From positions 1-8,863 of the forward strand of contig JADJVI010000026.1 of assembly GCA_016710645.1 (NCBI GenBank): a DNA stretch of 8,863 nucleotides, given 5' to 3'. This document shows positions 1 through 8,200 of this stretch, in pieces; within the stretch, counting starts at the first letter, position 1, and every line of letters begins with the position of its first letter. Source of the DNA: Actinomycetales bacterium. GTDB taxonomy: Bacteria; Actinomycetota; Actinomycetes; Actinomycetales; Dermatophilaceae. The translations under genes and the position numbers were made by a program. The notes beneath the pieces were generated by a model, which was not told the origin of the DNA, did no database searches, and saw only the letters and a program-made list of their open reading frames with translations.

Positions 1-1140
1 GCCCAGGCTGACCGGCGAGTAGGCCCCGACGAAAACGGCACCGGCGTTGCGGATCTGGGCGGCGACATCGGCGGCGTCGCGGGTGTGGATCTCCAAGTGT
101 TCGGCGGCATACACATTGCAGACCGTGATCCCGGCCGCGAGGTCATCGACCAGGACGGTGCGGGACTGTTCGCCGGTCAGGGCGGTGCGGATGCGCTCGG
201 CGTGCTTGGCCGCCGGCACCCGGCGCTCCAGGGCCTGGTCGACGGCGTCGGCCAGGGCGAGGCTGTCGGTGACCAGGACGCTGGCGGCGAGGGGATCGTG
301 CTCGGCCTGGCTGATCAGGTCGGCGGCCACGTGCTCGGGGTCGGCGCTGTCGTCGGCGAGGATGGCGATCTCGGTCGGGCCGGCCTCGGCGTCGATGCCG
401 ATCAGGCCCTGCAGGACCCGCTTGGCGGCGACGACCCAGATATTGCCCGGCCCGGTGACCATTGACACCGGCTCACAGCGCACCTCGTCGGTCGTGCCGT
501 CAGCACCCACGACCGTTTCGGCGAAACCGTAGGCGAACATCGCCATCGCCTGGGCGCCGCCGACGGCATACACCTCGTCGACTCCCAGCAATGAGCAGGC
601 GGCGAGGATCGTCGGGTGCGGGTAACCAGCGAAGACCCCGGTGTTCTCGCGCTGCGGCGGCGAGGCGACGGCGAGCGACCCGACCTGCGCGAGTTGGGCC
701 GGCACAACGTTCATGACGACGCTGGAGGGATAGACCGCCAGGCCACCGGGGACATAGAGCCCGACCCGGTCGACGGGGATCCAGCGCTCGGTGACCGTGC
801 CGCCGGGAACGACCTGGGTGGTGACATCGACGCGCCGCTGGTCGGCGTGGACGATCCGGGCGCGCCGGATGGCCTCCTCGAGGGCGATCCGCAGCTGCGG
901 GTCGAGGGCCTCGCGGGCCGCGTTGAGAACCTTGGCGGGGACCCGCAGGTGCTCGGGACGGATCCCGTCGAAACGCTCGGAGAGCTCGCGCAGCGCTTCG
1001 GCACCCCGATGTGCGACGGCGTCGAGGATCGGGCGCACCTGGTCGGCGGCCGTCGCGACGTCGAATTGCGCCCGCGGCAGCACCTCGCGCACCGTGCGCA
1101 GCTGCAGGCGGGCGCCTCGCAGATCGGTCCGGGTCATCAT
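1..1140 (-). CDS. hisD: Histidinol dehydrogenase (C-terminus beyond left edge)
   Basis: HisD carries out the last two steps of histidine synthesis, the NAD-dependent oxidation of L-histidinol via histidinal to histidine, as a cytoplasmic zinc enzyme. The frame is open for exactly 380 codons from 1140 to base 1 with no stop, so the gene continues off the window. Visible landmarks are PGGLAVYPSS (131-140), TGPGNIW (229-235), SQAEHDPLA (277-285), which holds the family's Gln and His zinc ligands (Q278, H281), and AEHLEI (346-351) with the catalytic Glu-His pair (E347, H348). The cut falls at SPVSLG, just before the GDY in which the family keeps its Asp zinc ligand; the last His ligand is also outside. 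The start is ATG 1138-1140 (a second ATG follows at once). There is no convincing Shine-Dalgarno, but a TAGACT box sits 8 bases upstream, suggesting a leaderless message. It diverges from fetB. In actinobacteria hisD usually heads a his operon, which would lie to the left. Confidence 0.97.
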   Translation of the reverse strand, partial: MMTRTDLRGARLQLRTVREVLPRAQFDVATAADQVRPILDAVAHRGAEALRELSERFDGIRPEHLRVPAKVLNAAREALDPQLRIALEEAIRRARIVHADQRRVDVTTQVVPGGTVTERWIPVDRVGLYVPGGLAVYPSSVVMNVVPAQLAQVGSLAVASPPQRENTGVFAGYPHPTILAACSLLGVDEVYAVGGAQAMAMFAYGFAETVVGADGTTDEVRCEPVSMVTGPGNIWVVAAKRVLQGLIGIDAEAGPTEIAILADDSADPEHVAADLISQAEHDPLAASVLVTDSLALADAVDQALERRVPAAKHAERIRTALTGEQSRTVLVDDLAAGITVCNVYAAEHLEIHTRDAADVAAQIRNAGAVFVGAYSPVSLG

Positions 1141-1148
1141 GGTCGCCA

Positions 1149-1154
1149 AGTCTA
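1149..1154 (-). promoter_or_regulatory. Probable -10 box of hisD (leaderless start)
   Basis: Read on the minus strand this is TAGACT, which fits the actinobacterial TANNNT -10 pattern. Eight bases separate it from the hisD ATG, so transcription would begin at or within a base or two of the start codon. The same hexamer with the same 8-base spacing precedes the proposed dnaE start. No clear -35 box is visible. This is an inference from pattern only. Confidence 0.6.
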
Positions 1155-1222
1155 GGGCGGTATGCCGTGGCTCCTCCCGGGCCGTCCAGGCGCCCGTGAC
1201 GAGCCGAGGGTCCTGTCGGCGG

Positions 1223-1228
1223 GACAAT
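1223..1228 (+). promoter_or_regulatory. Possible -10 box of fetB within a small palindrome
   Basis: GACAAT lies 6 bases before the fetB ATG at 1235, again the geometry of a leaderless transcript. It departs from TANNNT at the first position. It is embedded in GGACA-A-TGTCC (1222-1232), whose 5-base arms are perfect inverted repeats, so a repressor site on top of the promoter is conceivable. No Shine-Dalgarno is visible before the ATG. Confidence 0.45.
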
Positions 1229-1234
1229 GTCCGT

Positions 1235-2020
1235 ATGCGTATTCCCGCCGAGTCCCTGGTGTCGATCGAGGGGACCGGCGACGTGGTGCGCTTTGCCGTC
1301 GTGCTCGCCGCCTTGGCGGGGCTGGCCGCGCTGGTCTCGAAGCTCGCCGGGCTGGGGTATTCGACAGCTCAACTCACCGCCGCGGGGCGCGCTGCCCTCC
1401 AGCTGACGGTCGTCGGGAGCCTCATCTCCGGAGTCCTCGGCTCGTGGTGGCTCACCGTAGGATTCGCGGTGCTCATGCTCGTGGTGGCATCGATCACCGG
1501 CGGTCGGCGGGTGAGCGGGGGGCCGTTTTGGGGGTGGGCCTTCCTGCCGGTGTGCGTGGGGGCATTGCCGGTCGCCCTCGTCTTGCTGGGCACTCGGATC
1601 GTCCCCCTGGTGCCGATCTCGGTGGTGCCGATCCTCGGCATCCTCACCGGCGGCGCGATGACCGCGATGACCCTCGCGGGGCGCCGGGTGCGCGACGCCC
1701 TGACCCGACGCCATGGCGAGGTGGAGGCCGCGCTGTCGATCGGCCTGCTTGACCGCGACGCTCGGCTGCTCATCGCCCGCGACGACGCCGGACTGGCTCT
1801 CGTGCCCGGCCTCGACCAAACCCGCACCGTTGGATTGGTCACTCTCCCAGGCGCATTCGTGGGCACCCTGCTCGGTGGCGCGACCCCGCTCCAGGCCGCG
1901 GCCGTGCAGCTTGTCGTGCTCATCGCGCTGCTGGCGGTCACGGCAATCTCGACCGTGCTCACCATGGAATTGATCGCGCGCGGCCGGCTCTCGCTGGCCG
2001 ACGAGAAATCGCGAACCTAG
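1235..2020 (+). CDS. fetB: FetB-family (UPF0014) ABC transporter permease
   Basis: This 261-residue membrane protein matches the FetB/YbbM family, whose E. coli member (259 residues) pairs with the ATPase FetA and is linked to iron export and oxidative-stress resistance. Hydrophobic segments lie near residues 16-36, 53-69, 70-88, 100-120, 122-146, 198-217 and 222-247. Family landmarks are GRAALQLTVVG (51-61), VPILGILTGGAMTAMTLAGR (131-150), the EAA-type loop GEVEAALSIG (161-170), which would contact the ATPase, and LPGAFVGTLLGGATPLQAA (204-222). The ATG at 1235 is chosen over upstream in-frame codons because the family homology begins there and a -10-like box precedes it; the longer frame to 791 only shadows hisD. 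No fetA lies beside it: hisD diverges upstream and ptrB converges downstream, 25 bases after the stop. Family assignment is strong; the metal substrate is inferred. Confidence 0.88.
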   Translation: MRIPAESLVSIEGTGDVVRFAVVLAALAGLAALVSKLAGLGYSTAQLTAAGRAALQLTVVGSLISGVLGSWWLTVGFAVLMLVVASITGGRRVSGGPFWGWAFLPVCVGALPVALVLLGTRIVPLVPISVVPILGILTGGAMTAMTLAGRRVRDALTRRHGEVEAALSIGLLDRDARLLIARDDAGLALVPGLDQTRTVGLVTLPGAFVGTLLGGATPLQAAAVQLVVLIALLAVTAISTVLTMELIARGRLSLADEKSRT

Positions 2021-2045
2021 GTCTCAGCCACCCCACGGGCGCCGA

Positions 2046-4160
2046 TCAGGTTGTGGCACAACCCAATTGGTCAAGGACGAAGGCCCATTCCCAGGCGATC
2101 TCGCGCCACGCGTCGTAGCGGCCTGAGCGTCCGCCGTGCCCGGCGTCCAGCTCGGTGCGGAAGACGATCGGACGGCATACCTCGTCGTCGGTCGCGCGAT
2201 CGCGCAGCCGAGCCACCCACTTGGCCGGCTCGGTGACGAGCACGCGGGTGTCGTGCCAACTCGTCGTCACCAGCAGCGCGGGGTAGTCGCCATGGGCGAC
2301 GCCCTCGTAGGGCGAGTAGGAGCGGATGAGCTCGTATGCCGTGTGGTCACCGACCGGGTCGCCCCACTCCTCCTGCTCGGTCACGGTGAGTGGGAGGTCG
2401 ACGTCGAGCATCGAGGTGAGCACATCGACGAACGGGACCTGGGCGTGGACCACCCGGAAGCGCGTCGGATCGCGGTGCAGCGCCGCGGCCACCAACAGCC
2501 CCCCGGCCGAACCACCCTCTGCGGCAAGCCGATCGGGTGCCACCCAGCCGGTATCGACGAGGTGTTGCGCACAGGCGAGGAAGTCGGTGAACGAGTTGGG
2601 CTTGTGGGTGAGACGACCGGCTTCGTACCAACCCCAGCCCAGCTCGGTGCCACCGCGCACGTGCGCGATGGCGAAGACCACCCCTCGGTCCAGCAGCGAC
2701 AAGCGAGCGACCGAGAAGGACGGGTCGCTCGGAATGCCATAGGCGCCGTAACCGTAGAGCAGACCGGGCGCGGTGCCGTCGGGCTCGACGTCAGCGCGCC
2801 AGACCAGGCTGATCGGGATCCGTGCGCCATCTGGCGCCGTCGCCCACAGCCGGCGCTCGCGCAGCCGGGTCAGGTCATAGCCCGGCACGCGCCGCGCCTT
2901 CAGCAGCGTGAACGACTGGGCGACGACGTCGTAGTCATAGACCGCGGGCGGTGCGGCGAGCGACTCGAGGATGACCTGCACCGCCGTCGAGCTGGGATCG
3001 GGAGTGGCACCGGCGGCGACGACCATCGTCTCCCCGGCCACCGCGACGTCGTGAGGCGGCCCGAATCCGTCAACGCCGTTGCCAGGCGCGGCAATGGGGA
3101 CGATTCGCAGGCCTGGACGACCCCCGCTCCGCAGCGAGAGCACGACGAACCTGTCGAAGGCCTCGACCCCCTGGACGAGCTCGTCCGGGGCAGACCAGTC
3201 CAGGTCGGACCACGGCGCCACACCGTGGGGACCCGGCAGAGCTGCCCAGCTCACCTGGAAGTTCGGGCGGTCGGCGTTGTGGGTGACCAGGAGGCCACCG
3301 GCATACGGCTCGACGTCGGCGAGCACCCCCTCCCGCCGAGGCACGACCGGCACCGGCGCAGTCGTCGGCTCGGTCGCGTCGACGAGCCACACCCCGGTCG
3401 ACGTCTTCGAGGAGGAGGTGAGCAGGATCCACCGCTCGTCCTTGCTGACCGACACGCCGAGGAACATCCGTTCGTCGGGTTCGGCCAAGACGAGGACATC
3501 GGCTGAGGCTGGGGTGCCCACCTCGTGCCGCCAGATCTCGTGCGATCGCCAGCTACGATCCAGGCGGGTGTAGAAGACCTGCCGAGAGTCGGCCGACCAG
3601 GCCAGACCCTCGCCGATGCCCTTGACCGAGGCGTCGACCTCGGCCCCGGTCGCGAGCTGCCGGATGACCAGGTCGTAGCGCTCCTCACCGGAGCGGTCGG
3701 CCGAGAAGGCCAGGAGCGAGCCGTCGGGAGAAAGCTCCAGGTCACCGAGCGCGAAGAAGTCCCCCTCCCCGGCCTCGACATTCTCGTCAAGCAACACCTG
3801 CTCACCCGCCGGTGGCTCGCCCGACACCAGGGTGGGCCGCTGTTCGCTCCGCGCGATCGGAAGCCGAGCGTGCACGGCATACCCGCGTCCCTGCTCGGTG
3901 CGGCTGTAGTACCACCAACCCCGATAGCTCACCGGCACGCTGAGGTCGGTCTCGACGGTGCGCGACCGGATCTCCGCGAAGATCGCCTCCCGCAGCGGCT
4001 CCAGGTGCGCGGTGCGGTGGTCGGCATAGGCGTTCTCGGCCAGCAGGTATGCCGTGAGCCGCGGGTCCTCGCGGTCTGCCATCCAGGCGTAGTCGTCGAC
4101 CCGCTCGTGGCCGTGCCGCACCGTGATCTGCGGGAACTGCGGTGCGCGGGGCGGTCTCAC
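2046..4160 (-). CDS. ptrB: Oligopeptidase B-type serine peptidase (S9A prolyl oligopeptidase family)
   Basis: This 704-residue cytoplasmic peptidase is predicted to cut short peptides after basic residues. Residues 1 to about 70 and 410-704 form the alpha/beta-hydrolase fold; about 75-400 form the beta-propeller that limits access to short substrates. The catalytic triad is visible: Ser551 in EGGSAGG, Asp637 in SWHDTRVLVTEP and His675 in DAGHGGRSGR. Other signatures are RVDDYAW (20-26), YGYGAYG (469-475), HVRGGTELG (500-508) and HAQVPFVDV (572-580). TEQEEWGDP (594-602) keeps the two glutamates that give the enzyme its P1 Arg/Lys preference (E595, E597). Of the E. coli P2 aspartate pair, the first aligns with D479 and the second with S481. 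There is no signal peptide. The start is GTG (4158-4160), 10 bases after the upstream gene's stop. A TAGGCT box 7 bases upstream suggests its own leaderless promoter. It could also be read through from dnaE-rluA. Confidence 0.93.
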   Translation of the reverse strand: MRPPRAPQFPQITVRHGHERVDDYAWMADREDPRLTAYLLAENAYADHRTAHLEPLREAIFAEIRSRTVETDLSVPVSYRGWWYYSRTEQGRGYAVHARLPIARSEQRPTLVSGEPPAGEQVLLDENVEAGEGDFFALGDLELSPDGSLLAFSADRSGEERYDLVIRQLATGAEVDASVKGIGEGLAWSADSRQVFYTRLDRSWRSHEIWRHEVGTPASADVLVLAEPDERMFLGVSVSKDERWILLTSSSKTSTGVWLVDATEPTTAPVPVVPRREGVLADVEPYAGGLLVTHNADRPNFQVSWAALPGPHGVAPWSDLDWSAPDELVQGVEAFDRFVVLSLRSGGRPGLRIVPIAAPGNGVDGFGPPHDVAVAGETMVVAAGATPDPSSTAVQVILESLAAPPAVYDYDVVAQSFTLLKARRVPGYDLTRLRERRLWATAPDGARIPISLVWRADVEPDGTAPGLLYGYGAYGIPSDPSFSVARLSLLDRGVVFAIAHVRGGTELGWGWYEAGRLTHKPNSFTDFLACAQHLVDTGWVAPDRLAAEGGSAGGLLVAAALHRDPTRFRVVHAQVPFVDVLTSMLDVDLPLTVTEQEEWGDPVGDHTAYELIRSYSPYEGVAHGDYPALLVTTSWHDTRVLVTEPAKWVARLRDRATDDEVCRPIVFRTELDAGHGGRSGRYDAWREIAWEWAFVLDQLGCATT
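2049..2063. terminator. Small stem-loop between convergent fetB and ptrB (weak)
   Basis: GGTTGTG and CACAACC form a perfect 7-base inverted repeat around one central G, in practice a stem of about six pairs with a tight loop. It lies inside the last codons of ptrB, 29 bases after the fetB stop, where a bidirectional terminator would be useful. There is no T-tract on either side and the stem is short, so it may be coincidence. Confidence 0.25.
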
Positions 4161-4167
4161 CCGAGCA

Positions 4168-4173
4168 AGCCTA
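4168..4173 (-). promoter_or_regulatory. Probable -10 box of ptrB overlapping the upstream stop codon
   Basis: On the minus strand TAGGCT (TANNNT type) lies 7 bases before the GTG of ptrB. Its first three bases are the TAG stop of the pseudouridine synthase gene. Together with the lack of a Shine-Dalgarno in the 10-base gap, this suggests an internal promoter giving a leaderless ptrB message. Inferred from pattern only. Confidence 0.5.
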
Positions 4174-5166
4174 TGCGGGTCGGGGTGGCTGCTTTTGCCC
4201 GAGCCCGTGCTCCTCGCCGGGGGGCAGCGTGCCGGGCCACCCAGGCGGCTGACGTCGGCTCACGAACCCGCGCTCCGCCCCGTCAACCGGGTCTCGGAAG
4301 GCCAACACCTGCGCCAGCAGCCCCAATGGTCTGCTGAAGTCCCCATCCGCCACGTTGACAACGACCGGGTAGAGCGGATCGCCGACGATCGGGAGACCCA
4401 GCCAGGACATCGTCACCCGCAGTTGATGGGTGCGGCCGGTGTGCGGGATGAGGCGATAGAGCCCGACCGGTATGCCGTCCGGTCCCCGAGCGACGTGCAG
4501 CAGTTCGATATCGGTCACGGCGTTCGGCTCGCGGTCAGGCAACACCATGGCCTGCCACTGCCCATGCGGCTTGTCGACGTGCACCGCCACCCGACGGGGC
4601 AATTCCAGTGTCGGATCGACGGGCGCCGCTGCGAGGTACTCCTTGTGGGCCGCGCCCCGGGCAAAGACCTGTTGATAGGCCCCGCGCCAGCGCTGTTCGG
4701 TGGTGAGCAGCAAGACGCCACTGGTGAGGCGATCCAGACGATGAGCGGGCGTGAGCCGCGGCAACCCGATTTGCTCACGCAGCCGGGTGACGACGGTCTC
4801 GGTCACATGCATCCCGCGCGGCATCGTCGCCAGGAACGGTGGTTTGTCGACGACGACGATCCGCTCGTCCTGGTGGAGCACCTCGACCTCGAAGGGGACC
4901 GGCACTTCGTCGGGCAGGTCGCGGTGGACCCACACCACCGAGCGCGGCACGAACGGAGCATCCGGGGCACACGGCATACCGTCGATCCCGACGAACTCCC
5001 CGGCGGCGAGCATCGCGTCGATCCGCTCCGGATCCAGGGCGGGGATGCGGTCGACGAGATGGTCGCGCAGGGTGAGCCATGGGCCCTCCTGTGGCATCCG
5101 CAGCCGCATGGCGTCGACCCCCCGACGCTGCGGCAGCGGAGAGGCCGGTATGCCGCCCCGCGCCAT
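4171..5166 (-). CDS. RluA-family RNA pseudouridine synthase
   Basis: This 331-residue protein converts specific uridines in rRNA or tRNA to pseudouridine; which site it modifies cannot be told from sequence. The catalytic motif HRLDRLTSG (142-150) carries the essential Asp145. The family core also shows VVVDKPPFLATMPRG (104-118), AAHKEYLA (172-179), IPHTGRTHQLRVTM (240-253) and GDPLYP (262-267). Residues about 28-90 look like a small N-terminal S4-like RNA-binding module, though divergent. The start ATG (5164-5166) is supported by a good Shine-Dalgarno, GGAGGA, 6 bases upstream; internal Met20 or Met24 would give no better site. It begins 37 bases after the dnaE stop, so it is probably translated from a dnaE transcript. 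It is the only gene here with a clear ribosome binding site. It carries two of the window's three ATA codons, at Ile6 and Ile232, both inside GGCATACC. Confidence 0.9.
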   Translation of the reverse strand: MARGGIPASPLPQRRGVDAMRLRMPQEGPWLTLRDHLVDRIPALDPERIDAMLAAGEFVGIDGMPCAPDAPFVPRSVVWVHRDLPDEVPVPFEVEVLHQDERIVVVDKPPFLATMPRGMHVTETVVTRLREQIGLPRLTPAHRLDRLTSGVLLLTTEQRWRGAYQQVFARGAAHKEYLAAAPVDPTLELPRRVAVHVDKPHGQWQAMVLPDREPNAVTDIELLHVARGPDGIPVGLYRLIPHTGRTHQLRVTMSWLGLPIVGDPLYPVVVNVADGDFSRPLGLLAQVLAFRDPVDGAERGFVSRRQPPGWPGTLPPGEEHGLGQKQPPRPA

Positions 5167-5172
5167 CGCTGC

Positions 5173-5178
5173 TCCTCC
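5173..5178 (-). promoter_or_regulatory. Ribosome binding site of the pseudouridine synthase gene
   Basis: GGAGGA on the minus strand with 6 bases to the ATG at 5166. It decides the start and suggests an internal position in a dnaE-led transcript, since no -10-like box is evident in the 37-base gap (5167-5203). Confidence 0.75.
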
Positions 5179-5203
5179 CAGCTCGCGCTCGGTCGCCCTC
5201 GCG

Positions 5204-8200
5204 TCAGACCAGGCAGGTCGGACCGAGCAGCGCCTTGAGGTCGCCGAACAGCGCCGGTGAGGGGGTCACCCGATACGAATCGTCCAGGCGCATGAGCACC
5301 GTGCGGTCGGGTTGGGTGAGTCGCACGTGCACCTCGGTGACGCCGGGGTGTTGCCCGAGCACCCGCCGCAGCTCCTCGACCCGCCCACCGGTGGCCTGGC
5401 GGAGCGACATCGCGACGACGACCGGGCCGCGTGGGCCTTCCTTGATGTCGGGCAGGGTGAGGTCCTGGGCATAAATCGACAGCGAGTCGTCGCGGAGGTT
5501 GACCCGGCCGCGGACCGCCACGACCGTGTCGGGCGCGAGCATGGCCGCCACCTGGTTGTACATCTGCGGGAAGAACAGACACTCGACCGCACCGTCGAGG
5601 TCTTCGACGGTGGCGATCGCCCAGAGGTCGCCCTTCTTGTTGCGCTTGAGCGCGAGCGAGGTGACCAGGCCGGCGACGGTCACGGTGTCGCCGTCGCGGC
5701 GTCGTTCCTCACCCATGAGCGTGGCGATCGCCGTGTCGGCGTGTGCCGCGAGGACGTGTTCGATGCCGAAGAGCGGGTGGTCGGAGACGTAGAGCCCGAG
5801 CATCTCGCGCTCGAACGTGAGCAGGGTCTGCTTGTCCCACTCGAGCTCGGGAATGGTCGGCAGCGCCACGAGTGCCACGGCGCCGCCCTCGTCGTCGCCG
5901 AAGCCGAAGTCGCCGAAGAGCGAGTCCTGCCCGATGGCCTCCTGCTTCTTCTCCTCGGCCAGGGCATCGACATAGGCCTCGTGCACCCGCACCAACCCGG
6001 CACGGCTGTGGCCGAGCGAGTCGAATGCCCCGGCCTTGACCAGGGACTCGATGGTGCGCTTGTTGAGCACCGTGGCCGGGCACTTGCGCAAGAAGTCCTC
6101 GAAGGACGTGAACCGGCCCTTGTCGGCGCGCGCGGCGACGATGCACTCGACGACGTTGCGCCCGACGTTGCGCACCGCCTCCAGGCCGAACCGGATGTCG
6201 CTGCCGACCGCAGCAAAGTGCCCGATCGAGGAGTTGACATCCGGCGGGAGCACCTTGATGCCCATGTGCCGGCACTCGTTGAGGTAGAGCGCCGACTTGT
6301 CCTTGTCGTCGCGCACGCTGGTGAGCAGGGCGGCCATGTACTCCGCGGGGTAATTGGCTTTGAGGTAGGCCGTCCAGTAGGACACCAGCCCGTATGCCGC
6401 AGTGTGGGACTTGTTGAAGGCATAGTCCGAGAACGGGACGAGGATCTCCCACAGCGCCGTGATCGCAGCAGCGGAGTAGCCGTTGGCGCTCATCCCGGCC
6501 TCGAAGGGGCCGAACTCGGCGTCGAGGATTTCCTTCTTCTTCTTGCCCATAGCCCGGCGCAGCATGTCGGCCTTGCCCAGGGAATAACCCGCGACCCGTC
6601 CGGCGATGTGCTGGACCTGCTCCTGGTAGATGATCAGGCCGTAGGTGGGTTCGAGGATGTCGGCCAGCGGCTCGGACAGCTCGGGGTGGATCGGCTGGAT
6701 CTCTTGTTTGCCGGTCTTGCGCAGGGCGTAGTTGGTGTGGCTGTTGGCGCCCATCGGGCCGGGACGGTAAAGCGCGAGGGCCGCGGAGATGTCCTCGAAC
6801 GAGTCGGGCTGCATGAGCCGCAGCAGGGTGCGCATGCCGCCGCCGTCGAGCTGGAACACCCCGAGAGTGTCCGCGCGTGCGAGCAGTTCATAGGTCGCGG
6901 GGTCATCGAGCGTCTTGGACAGCTCGTCGAGGTCGACGTCGATACCGCGGTTGGCCTTCACGTTGGCGATGGCATCGTCGAGGATGGTGAGGTTGCGCAG
7001 CCCGAGGAAGTCCATCTTGACCAGGCCGAGCTTTTCGCAGGACGGGTAGTCGAACTGGGTGATGATCTGGCCGTCCTGCAGCCGGCGCAGGATGGGGATG
7101 ACCTCCATGAGCGGCTCGCTGCTCATGATGACGCCGGCCGCGTGGACCCCCCACTGGCGCTTGAGCCCTCCAGGCCCCGCGCGGTCTCGACGACTTCGGC
7201 CAGGTGTGGCTCGCTCTCGACGAGCTCGCGGAACTCCTTGCCCTCGGCATATCGCTTGGACTCGGGGTTGTAGAGGTCGGCCAGCGAGACGCCCTTGCCC
7301 ATGACGTCCGGGGGGCATCGCTTTGGTCAGCGACTCCCCCACGTTGAACGGGTGGTCCATAACCCGGGCGGCATCCTTGACCGCCTGCTTGGCCTTGATC
7401 GTGCCGTAGGTGATGATCTGGGCGACCCGGTCCTCGCCGTATTTCGCGGTGACGTAGTTGATGACCTCGCCCCGCCGGCGCTCGTCGAAGTCGACGTCGA
7501 AGTCGGGCATCGACGGACGCTCGGGGTTGAGGAAACGCTCGAAGAGCAGGCCGTGCGGGATCGGGTCGAGGTCGGTGATCCCCATGGCATAGGCGCACAT
7601 CGACCCGGCGCCCGAGCCTCGCCCAGGACCGACCCGGATGCCTTGGTCCTTGGCCCAGTTGATGAAGTCGGCGACGACGAGGAAGTAGCCCGGGTAGCCC
7701 TTGGTGATGATGACGTCGGCCTCGAAGTCGGCGCGCTCCTGCACCTGCGCCGGTATGCCGTGCGGGTAGCGCTTCCGGAGCCCGCGTTGGACCTCCTTGA
7801 CGAACCAGGTGGTCTCCGGATTCCCCTGGGGACAGGGGAATCGGGGCATGTAACGCCCCTCCTCCTCATGAAAGGACACGTCACAGCGGGCGGCGACGAG
7901 CAGGGTGTTGTCGCAGGCCTCGGGCAGCTCCGCCAGGTGTGGCGCATCTCCTGGGCGCTTTGCAGGTAGTAGCCACTGCCGTCGAACTTGAACCGGCCCG
8001 GGTCGTTGAGCTTGGACCCGGACTGCACGCACAGCAGCGCCGCGTGCGCGGTCGCGTCCTCCGGGTGGGTGTAATGCGAGTCGTTGGTCGCCAGCAGCGG
8101 AAGGCGCAGCTCCTTGGCCAGGCGCAGCGGGTCCTTGATGGCCCGGCGCTCGATGTCGTTGCCGTGGTCCATGACCTCGCAGAAGTAATTGTCTGCGCCG

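Larger units (their letters stand above)
1141..1234. other. Divergent intergenic region between hisD and fetB
   Basis: These 94 bases separate the two start codons. They hold the two proposed -10 boxes (1149-1154 minus, 1223-1228 plus), one copy of GGTATGCC at 1159-1166 in the interval just upstream of the hisD -10 box, and an 11-base hyphenated palindrome GGACA-A-TGTCC at 1222-1232. I see no small open frame or RNA gene here that I could support. Confidence 0.6.

Noticed and set aside
791..1234. N-terminal extension of fetB upstream of 1235
   Set aside because: The extension overlaps hisD, has no family similarity, and the FetB homology and -10-like box both point to ATG 1235.
500..1819. 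439-codon open frame on the minus strand
   Set aside because: It spans parts of hisD and fetB in the wrong frame, with low-complexity Arg/Pro/Gly composition typical of a shadow.
2063..2070. Palindrome CCAATTGG near the ptrB end
   Set aside because: Eight bases inside coding sequence with no partner copies or regulatory context seen.
2136..3506. 456-codon open frame on the plus strand
   Set aside because: Antisense shadow of ptrB, whose catalytic motifs and full length are clear on the other strand.
5312..7273. 653-codon open frame on the plus strand
   Set aside because: It is antisense to dnaE with no recognisable domain or start signal; G+C-rich codon usage leaves long open antisense frames.
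7310..7315. Programmed frameshift site in dnaE
   Set aside because: A run of six C is slippery in principle, but several independent indels in both directions fit error or decay better, and dnaE is not known to use frameshifting.
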